Source of the DNA: Citromicrobium bathyomarinum
GTDB taxonomy: Bacteria > Pseudomonadota > Alphaproteobacteria > Sphingomonadales > Sphingomonadaceae
Length of the DNA stretch: 64,000 nucleotides
Direction: 5' to 3'
Assembly (NCBI RefSeq): GCF_021021475.1
Contig: NZ_JAINWL010000002.1
Span: 434,001 to 498,000, forward strand
Positions within the stretch are counted from its first letter, which is position 1, and every line of letters starts with the position of its first letter. Of the stretch, positions 16,120 through 24,697 are shown one piece after another. The notes beneath the pieces were generated by a model, which searched no databases, was not told the DNA's origin, and saw only the letters and a list, made by a program, of their open reading frames with translations. The translations under genes were made by a program, and so were the position numbers.

Positions 16120-17694
16120 GTGCTGTTTACTGACCCGGCCTACCTCTTCCTGTTCCTGCCGATAGTCGCCTTCGTGTGCGCAGGCGTACGCTCGCGCTTC
16201 GGGGTCGAGTGGGCGCTCGCGTTCCTGTTCATCGCCTCTTGCGCATTCTACGTCGGCTGGGGCGTCGACTATCTGATCATGATGCTGGCGAGCATCCTGG
16301 TGAACTGGGCCGCCTCGCAGTCGCTGATCCATCTGGGCGACGACAGAAGCGGGATGCGAAGGGCGATCTTCTGGGCTGGCATCGCGTTCAATTTCGGTGC
16401 GCTGATCTGGTTCAAATACTCGTTCTTCTTCCTGAATTACGCGGAAAGCTCGGCCGCCTTCAACGCCGGGCTGGTGGCGATTCCGGTCGGCATTTCCTTC
16501 TACACCTTCCAGCAGGCGGTCTTCCTGCTCGACGCGTATCGGCGCGACCGCGAGGTGATCGACTATCTGGGGACGGAGCGGGGCGCGCGCGGACGGGCGC
16601 GCGGCTTCGTGCGCTACGCCGCCTTCATCGCCTTCTTTCCCCAACTGGTGATCGGCCCGATCGTCTATCTGAAGGAATTCGCGCCGCAGGTCCGCAGCGC
16701 CGATTTCGGGCGGCTGGTGCGCATCAATATCGAAGTCGGCCTGTTTCTGATCATCGTCGGCCTGTTCAAGAAAGTCCTTATCGCGGACAATATCGCGCGC
16801 TATGTCGACCCTGTCTTCGACATGGTTGCGGCGGGCGGCGAACCCAATCTGATCGACGCGTGGACCGCTGCGCTTGGCTATTACGCGCAGCTCTATTTCG
16901 ACTTTTCGGGCTATAGCGACATGGCGCTCGGCTCGGCGCGCATCCTCGGCATTATCCTGCCGATCAACTTCGCCTCGCCGCTCAAAGCGAACTCGATCGG
17001 CGACTTCTATCGCCGCTGGCACATCACGCTGACCCGCGTGATCGCGCTTTTCATGTACACGCCGCTGTCGCTGTTCGGCGCGCGGTTCGCGGCGAGGCAT
17101 ATCAAGTGGAAGCCGCTCGCCCGGTTCCCGCTGATCTGGCTTCCGCTGCTGGTCAATTTCGAGGTGATCGCACTGTGGCACGGCGCGACGATGACCTTCG
17201 TGCTGTTCGGCCTGCTGCACGGGTTGTGGTACGTGCTGGAGACCGAGGCGAAGAAGACGTCGGCCTGGCGCACATGGAAATCACGCTCTAGCGAGACCGC
17301 GCGCAACATCATCGGCCGGGTCGCCTTCACCGTGCCGATGGTGCTGTGTTTCGCGCTGTTCCGGTCCGAAAGCGTCACCACTTGGAGCCATATGGTGGGC
17401 GCCATGTTCGGCCAGCAGGCGCTCCCCCTCGATCGGGTCGGCCTGCGCGACTTCGGCGAGCTGGCGCTGGTCTTCGCCATTCTCGGCTTCTGCTGGTTCC
17501 TGCCCAATGCCTACGAACTGGCGCGCGATCACAAGCCGGGGCTGTTCACCTGGACCTACCCGGCCAACCGCAACCTGCTGGCGCGGATCAAGTGGGCCCC
17601 CAACATAATCTGGGGCGGGATCATGGCGGGGGCCTTGCTCGCCACGCTCTATTACGTCAGCCGTCTTCCGCCGTTCATCTATCTGGGATTCTGA
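16120..17694 (+). CDS. MBOAT-family membrane-bound O-acyltransferase (AlgI/DltB-like)
   Basis: Multi-pass membrane protein of 524 residues with MBOAT features: an AlgI-like N-terminus (LFTDPAYLFLFLPIVAFV), a VGISFYTFQ block, the FFPQLVIGPIVYLKEF segment, the DFSGYSDMALGSA motif, and the invariant His of the ALWHGATMTF motif near residue 354. AlgI and DltB move acyl groups across or at the membrane onto exported polymers. It starts at GTG 16120 and is the first gene of a run with an SGNH-like protein, methyltransferase, ACP and FkbH, which points to an ACP-bound donor. Confidence 0.9.
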   Translation: MLFTDPAYLFLFLPIVAFVCAGVRSRFGVEWALAFLFIASCAFYVGWGVDYLIMMLASILVNWAASQSLIHLGDDRSGMRRAIFWAGIAFNFGALIWFKYSFFFLNYAESSAAFNAGLVAIPVGISFYTFQQAVFLLDAYRRDREVIDYLGTERGARGRARGFVRYAAFIAFFPQLVIGPIVYLKEFAPQVRSADFGRLVRINIEVGLFLIIVGLFKKVLIADNIARYVDPVFDMVAAGGEPNLIDAWTAALGYYAQLYFDFSGYSDMALGSARILGIILPINFASPLKANSIGDFYRRWHITLTRVIALFMYTPLSLFGARFAARHIKWKPLARFPLIWLPLLVNFEVIALWHGATMTFVLFGLLHGLWYVLETEAKKTSAWRTWKSRSSETARNIIGRVAFTVPMVLCFALFRSESVTTWSHMVGAMFGQQALPLDRVGLRDFGELALVFAILGFCWFLPNAYELARDHKPGLFTWTYPANRNLLARIKWAPNIIWGGIMAGALLATLYYVSRLPPFIYLGF

Positions 17695-17700
17695 GCGACC

Positions 17701-18864
17701 GTGACGAAGCCCGACGACAGCACGACCTCTCCCGCCGAACGCCAGCGCGGCGGCCGGCTCCTGCGCTCTCCCTTCATCCTCGCGATCCTGTCGGTGGTCG
17801 CGTTCTTCTGGGTGGTGACCGGGGCGGTGATCGCGATCGACCCGCTCGACCTCTACGACTGGGGTGAGCCGCCGCGTCTGCTGCCGGACTATAACCGCCA
17901 CACCAATCGCGAGATGTACATGGTCGCGGCGCGTACGGACGTGGACGTGCTGCTGCTCAGCAGCTCGACGCTCGCCGCGATCACCAGCGATGAGATGGAA
18001 AAGAGCTTCGGCGTCGAAAAGGCGTTCAACTTCGCGGTCTCCGGCCCACGCCCCGCAGACCGCCGTTTCCTGCTGCAGCAGGTGGCCGCCCATTCGCCCG
18101 CCGAGCGGGTGATCGTGAGCTTCGACTATCTCTTCGTGCTGCCGCCCGACTACGCATCGGATCTGTTGCCGACCTATCTGTACGACGACAATCCGCTCAA
18201 CGACCTCAGGATCGCATCGCCAAACGTGCTTCGGCTGACCATGCAGAAGCTGAAGGGAGAGCCGATCGGGCTACCTGGATGGGAGTATTCCACCGCGTTG
18301 GCGGCCGAACGGCAGGAATATGCGGCGTTCCAGCAGAAGCTGACAGAAGAGCGGGAGGACGACCGGCACCGGGCATCCGCCGCAGATATGGACAGCGCAT
18401 CGCAGGACTGCGCGGACTACCCGCTGGTCTCGCAGATCCTCCCGGAACTGGTCGACCGGATGACCGCGCGCGGCAAGACAGTCGATTTCGTGATCCCGCC
18501 CTATTCCCTGCGGCTTTATCGCAGCTGGCAGGATTATGGCGTCGCGGCGGAGGTTGCCATGGCCGAACCCTTTCTGTCAAAGCAGATCGCGATCCGCCGC
18601 TGCCTCGTCCGCGCCTTTGCCGGGCGTGACGATGTCAGGGTGTTCGCTTTCGACAACGAGACCTGGATTACCGGCGACCTGACCAATTATCGCGACGAGG
18701 CGCACGTACAGAACCCGGCCATCTACCGCTTTATTCTGAACAGCATGGCGCGGGGCCGCCATCGCCTGACGACCGGGAATTTCGAGAATTACGCAGCTAG
18801 GCTGACCCGCAATGTGGAGCAGGGCGCGGGCACAGAGATGAACCAGAAGGGGCCGACGACATGA
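17701..18864 (+). CDS. SGNH/DltD-like single-pass membrane protein
   Basis: Protein of 387 residues from GTG 17701. One N-terminal membrane segment (about residues 24-45) is followed by an extracytoplasmic SGNH-type domain. A Ser block (VLLLSSSTLAAI, near residue 87) stands where the nucleophile is found, an AVSGPRPADRRFLLQ stretch follows, and a C-terminal DEAH-type Asp-His pair (about residues 332-335) fits the catalytic dyad. This pairing with MBOAT recalls DltB-DltD and AlgI-AlgJ/AlgX. The stop overlaps the methyltransferase start. Family membership is inferred from architecture. Confidence 0.68.
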   Translation: MTKPDDSTTSPAERQRGGRLLRSPFILAILSVVAFFWVVTGAVIAIDPLDLYDWGEPPRLLPDYNRHTNREMYMVAARTDVDVLLLSSSTLAAITSDEMEKSFGVEKAFNFAVSGPRPADRRFLLQQVAAHSPAERVIVSFDYLFVLPPDYASDLLPTYLYDDNPLNDLRIASPNVLRLTMQKLKGEPIGLPGWEYSTALAAERQEYAAFQQKLTEEREDDRHRASAADMDSASQDCADYPLVSQILPELVDRMTARGKTVDFVIPPYSLRLYRSWQDYGVAAEVAMAEPFLSKQIAIRRCLVRAFAGRDDVRVFAFDNETWITGDLTNYRDEAHVQNPAIYRFILNSMARGRHRLTTGNFENYAARLTRNVEQGAGTEMNQKGPTT

Positions 18865-19775
18865 ACAGGCTGGAACAGCATTCGACCTTGTCGCGGCTTT
18901 ATGCGCTGCAGCTGGAGGTATTTCCCGAGCATGAGGATTTTCTCAGCCGCCGGATCGCGAACAGTTCCGACGAGCATCTCGTCGAACTGGAGCATCTGGC
19001 GCAGGTGATCGCGCGGATCGGCGAAGGCAAGCTGGAGACGATCGCGCGCGACTATGCGTGGCTGACAAACGAGATGCTGGAAGAGGAATACTACTTCCGG
19101 CGCCATGGCACCTATCGCCTCTCCACCTTCGAGGAGGCGGAGCGCACGGTCTACGCCAATGCGGAGTTTATGCAGAAATACATGAACGGCGTGCTGTTTT
19201 CCCACCTGTGGTGGGGCAATCACTCGCGCGTGATCATCCACTTCCATCGCGAATTCCTGTCCCGCATCAAACAGGGCGCGCATCATCTGGAAGTCGGGCC
19301 GGGCCACGGCCTGCTGCTGTATCTGGCCGCCAATTCGCCGCGCACCGGATCGGTGACCGGCTGGGATGTCAGCGCGACCAGCCTGCGCGATACGCGCCAC
19401 GCACTCGAGGCGATGGGTGTGCGGAAGCCGGTGACGCTGGAAGCGCACAACATCGTCGATGCGCCCTCGGGCAATTTCGACAGCCTGACCTTCTCCGAAG
19501 TGCTCGAACATCTGGAACAGCCGCGCGATGCGCTGAAGACGCTCCGCTCGCTGCTCAACGACGGGGGCAAGATCTTCGTCCACGCGCCGGTCAACTCGCC
19601 TGCGCCCGATCACATCTATCTGTTTCGCGAGCCGGAGGAGATCGTCGAGATGGTGCGGGATGCGGGCTTCGCGATCGACGAGACGGTGAATTTTCCCGGC
19701 ATGGATGCCTCGCTGGAGCGGGCGCGCAAGCTGAAGCTGACGATCTCGACCATCGTCGTCGGGACCGCGATCTAG
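18861..19775 (+). CDS. Class I SAM-dependent methyltransferase
   Basis: Protein of 304 residues. A helical N-terminal region (1-130) precedes a Rossmann methyltransferase domain with the SAM-binding loop HHLEVGPGHGLLLYLA, then SVTGWDVSATSL and the FSEVLEHLEQP motif. The substrate is unknown; in this operon it could methylate the FkbH-derived acyl group or the polymer acceptor. The start overlaps the previous stop (ATGA), and the ACP follows after 11 bases with an AAAGGG ribosome binding site. Confidence 0.82.
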   Translation: MNRLEQHSTLSRLYALQLEVFPEHEDFLSRRIANSSDEHLVELEHLAQVIARIGEGKLETIARDYAWLTNEMLEEEYYFRRHGTYRLSTFEEAERTVYANAEFMQKYMNGVLFSHLWWGNHSRVIIHFHREFLSRIKQGAHHLEVGPGHGLLLYLAANSPRTGSVTGWDVSATSLRDTRHALEAMGVRKPVTLEAHNIVDAPSGNFDSLTFSEVLEHLEQPRDALKTLRSLLNDGGKIFVHAPVNSPAPDHIYLFREPEEIVEMVRDAGFAIDETVNFPGMDASLERARKLKLTISTIVVGTAI

Positions 19776-19786
19776 AAAGGGTGCAG

Positions 19787-20032
19787 ATGACCAGGGAAGA
19801 CGTTTACGCAAAGCTCGAACCGATCTTTCGGGAGCTGTTCGATCAGTACGACGGGCCGATCACTGGCGAGCTGACGGCCAATGATGTCGAGCAGTGGGAC
19901 AGCCTCGGCCATGTGCAGCTGGTCGTCGCGCTGGAGCAGGAGTGCGGCGTGCGCTGCGCCCCACAGGAGGTCACCGGACTGCCCGATCTGGGCGCGCTGG
20001 TCGATCTCTTCGCCGCCAAGACCCAGGCCTGA
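19787..20032 (+). CDS. Acyl carrier protein
   Basis: An 81-residue acidic carrier protein with the phosphopantetheine site WDSLGHVQL (Ser near residue 39) and the four-helix pattern of ACPs. As a dedicated carrier between a methyltransferase and an FkbH protein, it probably holds the donor group loaded by FkbH, as DltC holds D-alanine. The ATG at 19787 has AGAAAGGG upstream. Confidence 0.88.
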   Translation: MTREDVYAKLEPIFRELFDQYDGPITGELTANDVEQWDSLGHVQLVVALEQECGVRCAPQEVTGLPDLGALVDLFAAKTQA

Positions 20033-20075
20033 GCCGCGCCGGGGCGGGCGCTGACGTGATGGCGGGCTGCTGAGA

Positions 20076-22019
20076 ATGGCGATGCTCGAATGGAAGCCTC
20101 CGCTGTCGCCGGAATGGGGCGAGTGGAAGTCCACCGCCGATGCGCTGCTGACCGAGGCGGAAAACCGCGCTGAGCTAAGTCCCGACGCGCAGCGGCCGCT
20201 GGCCGAGTGCCTTCACCGCATGGCCGGCGAAAAGCTGGGGCCCATGCAGCAGTTGCAACTGGAACGGCTTGCGCGCCGTGCGGTCCAGGCCGTGCCTCAG
20301 CTGGAGCCGTTTCGGTTTCTGAGGGTCGGGATCGTCTCCGATCGCACGCTCGATTTTCTGGCCCCCGCGCTCCAGGCAGCCGGGCTCGCGCGGCTTTTGC
20401 TGATCGAGCCGGTGCTGGCACCGCCGGGCAGCGCGGCATCGCTGGCGTTCGGCGCAGGCGACCCGTTCGGCGGACCGGTGGACATCGTGCTCTACTGGCA
20501 CGACGCCACGATGACCCACGCGCGTACCGCGCTGCTCGACGCGCAGGCGCAAGAGGCGGCGATTCATGCGAGCACGGCGGCGCTGCGACAGACGGTCGAA
20601 GCGCTGCAGACAAAGTGCCGCGCGGACGTGATGGTATCGACCACACCGCTGCCGCCTGCGCAGCGCGTGTCATCGATCGACGCAATCACGCCCGGCTCCA
20701 TGGCGGCGCATGTCGCACAAACCAACGCGGCGGTGTTCGAGGGCGCGGCACGGGGTGACTGGACAGTGATCGATATCGCCGCGCTCGCCGCCGATGTGGG
20801 GCACGCGGGCTGGTGCGATCCGATGCGGCTGTTCGATCTCAAAGTGCCCTTCGCGATGGAGCTCAATCCCGTGGTCGCGGACCATGTCGCGCGCCACCTG
20901 GCGGGGGCGTTCGGAAAGGCACGGCGCGCGCTGGTGCTCGATCTCGACAACACGCTGTGGAGTGGGGTGATCGGCGATGACGGGCTGGAGGGGATCGAAG
21001 TCGGGCAGGGCAGTGCGGCGGGCGAGGCCTACCTTGCGCTGCAGCAGCTCGCGCTGACCCTCAAGGATCGGGGCGTTGCGCTATGCGTGTGCTCCAAGAA
21101 CAACGACGAGACCGCACGCCAGCCTTTCGCACAGCATCCCGACATGCTGCTGCGGCTGGACGATTTCGCCGTGTTTCATGCCTCTTGGGACGACAAGGCA
21201 AGCGGCGTCAGGGCCATCGCGCAGGCGCTGCGGCTGGGGCCGGAATCGCTCGTCTTCATGGACGATAACCCGGCGGAACGCGCACGGGTGCGGCAGGAGC
21301 TGCCCTTCGTCTTCGTGCCCGAACTGCCCGAGCAGCCGTTCCGCTACGCCACGATCCTCGCCGCGTCGGGCGCATTCGAGCATGGGCCGCTCAGCGGCGA
21401 CGATCTCGCCCGCGCGCAGTCTTACGGCAGCGATGCGAAGCGGGTCGAAATGCAGGCGGCCATCGGCAATTACGAGGATTACCTGCGCGCGCTCCAGATG
21501 GAGATCTTCATCACCCCGTTCGACGATATAGGCCTGCCGCGCATCGCGCAGCTGGTGGCCAAGTCGAACCAGTTCAACCTGACGACGCGACGCCACGGAA
21601 AGGACGAACTCGCCCGAATGCAGGCATCAGGCGATGTGCTGTGCTGGCAGGTGCGCCTCAGCGACCGGTTTGCCGATCACGGCATGATCGCGGTCGTCAT
21701 CGTGGCCAGGCGCGGGGATGACTGGGTGATCGACACCTGGCTGCAATCCTGCCGGATATTGCAGCGCGGGGTGGAGCAGGAGATCGCCAACCGGCTGGTC
21801 GAGGCTGCGCGTCGCGAGGGCGCGGGCCGCGTGCTTGGCGAGTATATCTCGACCAGCAAGAACGCGCTGGTTGCCGATCTCTTCCCCCGACTGGGCTTCG
21901 CAGCCATCAACGCACCGGCATACGGCGACGAGGCAAGCGAATGGTTCGCCTGCGAGGTGGATGGCTTTACTGCGCATGCGACCTTCTTCGGGTCGCCGGA
22001 TGCAGGCCACCCGGCCTGA
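20076..22019 (+). CDS. FkbH-type HAD-superfamily (HAD-IIIC) acyl-loading protein
   Basis: Protein of 647 residues. The N-terminal third is the FkbH-associated domain. The HAD core begins with the FkbH signature ALVLDLDNTLWSGVIGDDG (first Asp near residue 289), with CVCSKNNDETA and VFMDDNPAERARV as motifs II-III. The C-terminal GNAT-like part has AKSNQFNLTTRRH and WLQSCRILQRGVE. FkbH proteins dephosphorylate 1,3-bisphosphoglycerate and load a glyceryl group onto an ACP. No dehydrogenases for methoxymalonate formation are nearby, so glyceryl or methylglyceryl may be the final donor. It is the last gene of the operon. Confidence 0.88.
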   Translation: MAMLEWKPPLSPEWGEWKSTADALLTEAENRAELSPDAQRPLAECLHRMAGEKLGPMQQLQLERLARRAVQAVPQLEPFRFLRVGIVSDRTLDFLAPALQAAGLARLLLIEPVLAPPGSAASLAFGAGDPFGGPVDIVLYWHDATMTHARTALLDAQAQEAAIHASTAALRQTVEALQTKCRADVMVSTTPLPPAQRVSSIDAITPGSMAAHVAQTNAAVFEGAARGDWTVIDIAALAADVGHAGWCDPMRLFDLKVPFAMELNPVVADHVARHLAGAFGKARRALVLDLDNTLWSGVIGDDGLEGIEVGQGSAAGEAYLALQQLALTLKDRGVALCVCSKNNDETARQPFAQHPDMLLRLDDFAVFHASWDDKASGVRAIAQALRLGPESLVFMDDNPAERARVRQELPFVFVPELPEQPFRYATILAASGAFEHGPLSGDDLARAQSYGSDAKRVEMQAAIGNYEDYLRALQMEIFITPFDDIGLPRIAQLVAKSNQFNLTTRRHGKDELARMQASGDVLCWQVRLSDRFADHGMIAVVIVARRGDDWVIDTWLQSCRILQRGVEQEIANRLVEAARREGAGRVLGEYISTSKNALVADLFPRLGFAAINAPAYGDEASEWFACEVDGFTAHATFFGSPDAGHPA

Positions 22020-22023
22020 CCCG

Positions 22024-23007
22024 CTAGGGCTTCTCCAGCAGGGCGAGCAGAGCGAAGCTCGCCAGCCAGTGCTCTCCCATATAGTCGCCGGTCACATGGG
22101 GCAGCGCGGCTTCGAGGTGCGCGGTGGCGCAGGCATCGATCAGGTCGCGATCCTCGGCATGGCTGAGTGCAGGGAGGATCGCGCGCAGCGCCCAGGCGCG
22201 GCTGAGATTGAGCCCATCGAGATGGGCGATCTTGCCGTCGCTCCGGTCGGAGACGCTGGCGGGCCGAAGCCGCTCAAGCCAGCGATTGTCGAGCACCAGT
22301 CCGGCGAACCAGTGAGCAAAATCGACCCGGGACATGACGTTGCGCATCAGCAGCGAAGCGCTGAGCACGGGGGAGAGAAACTCGTCGCCGCCCGGCTCCC
22401 ATCCGCAATAATCGCGGCGATCGCCGAATGCCTTTGCGGACCAGCTATCGATCGTTTCGACCAGTTCCGGGTCGCGGGTTTCGGCCCACTCGCGCGCCAG
22501 CGTCAGCGCGAAGGCGGTGTTGTAATGCGTGCCGACGAAGACGGGGTAGGTGAGGACGCCAAGATAATCCTTGAACGCCTGCGCGAAATGGCGCGCCAGC
22601 GGCTCCAGCCGTGCGGCCCATTCTTCGTCATGGCGTGCCGCTTCGTGGTGCAGATAGAGCAGCCAGCCCCAGCCATAGGGCCGTTCGAACCCGCGCGAGG
22701 AAGGTCGCTGCGCGTAGGCCAGTTCCACCGCCAGTTTATCGGTGGTGAAGGTCTCTCGGCCAAGCGTTTCGATCGCGTGCGCTTCGTCGCTCTCGGGAAA
22801 CAGGCGCCGCAGGGTCAGCAGGGTCCACCAGCCATGCACGCACGAATGCCAGTCGAAACTGCCGAAGAAGCACGGATGCAGTTCGCGCGGGGGCCGAACG
22901 TCGGCATCGCCATCCATGACATGGTCGAGCTTGCGCGGATATTCGCGCGCGACATGGCCCAGCGCGGCCTGCGCAAAGCGTGTCGCCGTTTCCTGCGTCA
23001 ACTCCAT
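22024..23007 (-). CDS. DUF2891 family protein
   Basis: Soluble protein of 327 residues from the ATG at 23007, matching DUF2891 with HPCFFGSFDWHSCVHGWW near the N-terminus and repeated Trp/His-rich helical segments of an alpha/alpha toroid type. Its biochemical function is unknown to me. It overlaps the DUF979 gene by 10 bases as the last gene of an operon with DUF979, DUF969 and an oxoprolinase, which suggests a role in handling 5-oxoproline or related compounds. The longer open frame upstream lies inside the DUF979 gene and is rejected. Confidence 0.82.
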   Translation of the reverse strand: MELTQETATRFAQAALGHVAREYPRKLDHVMDGDADVRPPRELHPCFFGSFDWHSCVHGWWTLLTLRRLFPESDEAHAIETLGRETFTTDKLAVELAYAQRPSSRGFERPYGWGWLLYLHHEAARHDEEWAARLEPLARHFAQAFKDYLGVLTYPVFVGTHYNTAFALTLAREWAETRDPELVETIDSWSAKAFGDRRDYCGWEPGGDEFLSPVLSASLLMRNVMSRVDFAHWFAGLVLDNRWLERLRPASVSDRSDGKIAHLDGLNLSRAWALRAILPALSHAEDRDLIDACATAHLEAALPHVTGDYMGEHWLASFALLALLEKP

Positions 23008-23960
23008 AGCAGGAACCCTCCGATATAGATGATTGCGATGTTGCAGACCCACAGCGGGATCGCAGTCCACACCTGCTGCTTGATGACGCCGTTCTGATCG
23101 TCCAGCTCCAGCAGAGCGGCAGGCACGATGTTGAAGTTGGCTGCCATCGGAGTCAGCAGCGTGCCGCAGAAGCCGGCCAGCATTCCGACCGCGCCGATCA
23201 CTGCGGGATTGCCGCCATAGCCTTCCACCAGCAGCGGAATGCCAATCGCGGCGGCCATTACCGGGAATGCGGCGAAGGCATTGCCCATGATCATGGTGAA
23301 GATCGCCATGCCCAGGCAGAACACGATCACCGTCAGCAGCACGCTGCCTTCGGGAATAACCTGCCCGGCAAGGCTGCCGATGATGTCGCCCACCCCGGCC
23401 ACTGCGAACACCGCGCCCAGCGCCGCGAGCATTTGCGGCAGGATCGCCGCCCAGCCGATCGAATCGAGCAGGCGGCGGCCTTCTTCCGCAGGGGCGAGGG
23501 CAGGGGGCCTCAGCCACGCCATCGCCACCACCAGCGCGACCAGCACGCCGATCGCGAACAGCAGCAACGTCTCGCGCCGCGGCTCGAACAGGCCGGTCCC
23601 GCTGAGGGGCGTCCAGTTATATGCGAGCGTGCCTGCGACCGCGACGAAGGGCACGATCAATGCAGGGACGAACAGCCTGTTGCCCTTCAGCTCGGCCAGC
23701 TTGAACCGCTCTTCCAGCGTTGTGGTCGGCGGATCGCTGCGGCCCAGCCCGCCAACGCCCGCGATGGCGACCAGCGCCAGCACCAGCACTCCGTTGAGCA
23801 AAGGCGTAAAGTGGCTCCCGAACAGGAAGCTGACCGCAAGCAGACCCCAGAAGGCGGCATTGCCCCACCGCTTGCCATTGCTGCGATCGAGCGCGCTCAG
23901 CACCGCCCAGATGGCGAAGAAGATGCCGGCGAGGATATAGAGCCATTCGTAGGTGATCAC
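22998..23960 (-). CDS. DUF979 family membrane protein (transport pair with DUF969)
   Basis: Integral membrane protein of 320 residues with about 8-9 hydrophobic segments, including the conserved-looking MGNAFAAFPVMAAAIGIPLL and MLAGFCGTLLTPMAANFNIV. DUF979 and DUF969 occur as adjacent pairs resembling two halves of a secondary transporter. The start overlaps the DUF969 stop (ATGA). Next to an oxoprolinase, uptake of 5-oxoproline or a hydantoin is the simplest reading. Confidence 0.82.
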   Translation of the reverse strand: MITYEWLYILAGIFFAIWAVLSALDRSNGKRWGNAAFWGLLAVSFLFGSHFTPLLNGVLVLALVAIAGVGGLGRSDPPTTTLEERFKLAELKGNRLFVPALIVPFVAVAGTLAYNWTPLSGTGLFEPRRETLLLFAIGVLVALVVAMAWLRPPALAPAEEGRRLLDSIGWAAILPQMLAALGAVFAVAGVGDIIGSLAGQVIPEGSVLLTVIVFCLGMAIFTMIMGNAFAAFPVMAAAIGIPLLVEGYGGNPAVIGAVGMLAGFCGTLLTPMAANFNIVPAALLELDDQNGVIKQQVWTAIPLWVCNIAIIYIGGFLLWS

Positions 23961-24697
23961 TGACCGTCTCCCCGTTTGGTGAGGACGATGGTGGGTTCTT
24001 CGACAGGCCTGTCTCTGTGCGCGATGGCCGATGGAAGCCGGCCCAGTCGCCGGTCCATCGTCATGATCCGGCTCGAATGGATCAGGAAGGCGCAGATCGC
24101 GGTCGGGATCGCCCAGACCGAGAGTTGCAGCGGCGTCATCGGATAGCCTGCCGATTCAAACACGCCCTGGATCAGCAGGATGGAGGCGATGGCGAAGAAG
24201 ATGTCCTCGCCAAAGAACAGCCCGACATTGTCGGTCGCCGCCGACATGGCGAGCACTTTCTGGCGCTCACCCTGGGGCAGGTCGCCGTGGGTTTTGACCG
24301 CCGCCGCCTCGGCCATGGGCGCAACCAGCGGGCGGACCGCCTGCGGGTGTCCGCCGATGTCCTTCATGCCGAGCGCTGCGGTCAGCTGACGGAACGCGAG
24401 GTAGATCACCAGCAGCTTGCCCATGGTCGCCCCGCGTACGCTTTCGATCAGGCCGCGCGCGCGTTGCTGCAACCCATACCGCTCGAGCAGGCCGATCACT
24501 GGCAGGATGATCCAGGTGACCGAGATGTAACGGTTCTCGTTGAAGGCTTGCCCCAGCGCCTCGATTACCGAAACCGGATCCAGCCCTGCCAACAGTCCGG
24601 TCGCGATCGCCGCGCCGACCACCACCAGCAGCGGATTGAACTTGAGGGCAAACCCGATGACGACCAGCGCGATGCCGATCAGCGGCCAGTAGTTCAT
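23957..24697 (-). CDS. DUF969 family membrane protein
   Basis: Integral membrane protein of 246 residues with about five membrane segments and the family-type blocks TWIILPVIGLLERYGLQQRA and SAATDNVGLFFGEDIFFAIA. It forms the first half of the DUF969-DUF979 pair. The ATG overlaps the oxoprolinase stop, so the enzyme and transporter halves are translationally coupled. The C-terminal 40 residues are polar and likely cytoplasmic. Confidence 0.82.
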   Translation of the reverse strand: MNYWPLIGIALVVIGFALKFNPLLVVVGAAIATGLLAGLDPVSVIEALGQAFNENRYISVTWIILPVIGLLERYGLQQRARGLIESVRGATMGKLLVIYLAFRQLTAALGMKDIGGHPQAVRPLVAPMAEAAAVKTHGDLPQGERQKVLAMSAATDNVGLFFGEDIFFAIASILLIQGVFESAGYPMTPLQLSVWAIPTAICAFLIHSSRIMTMDRRLGRLPSAIAHRDRPVEEPTIVLTKRGDGQ

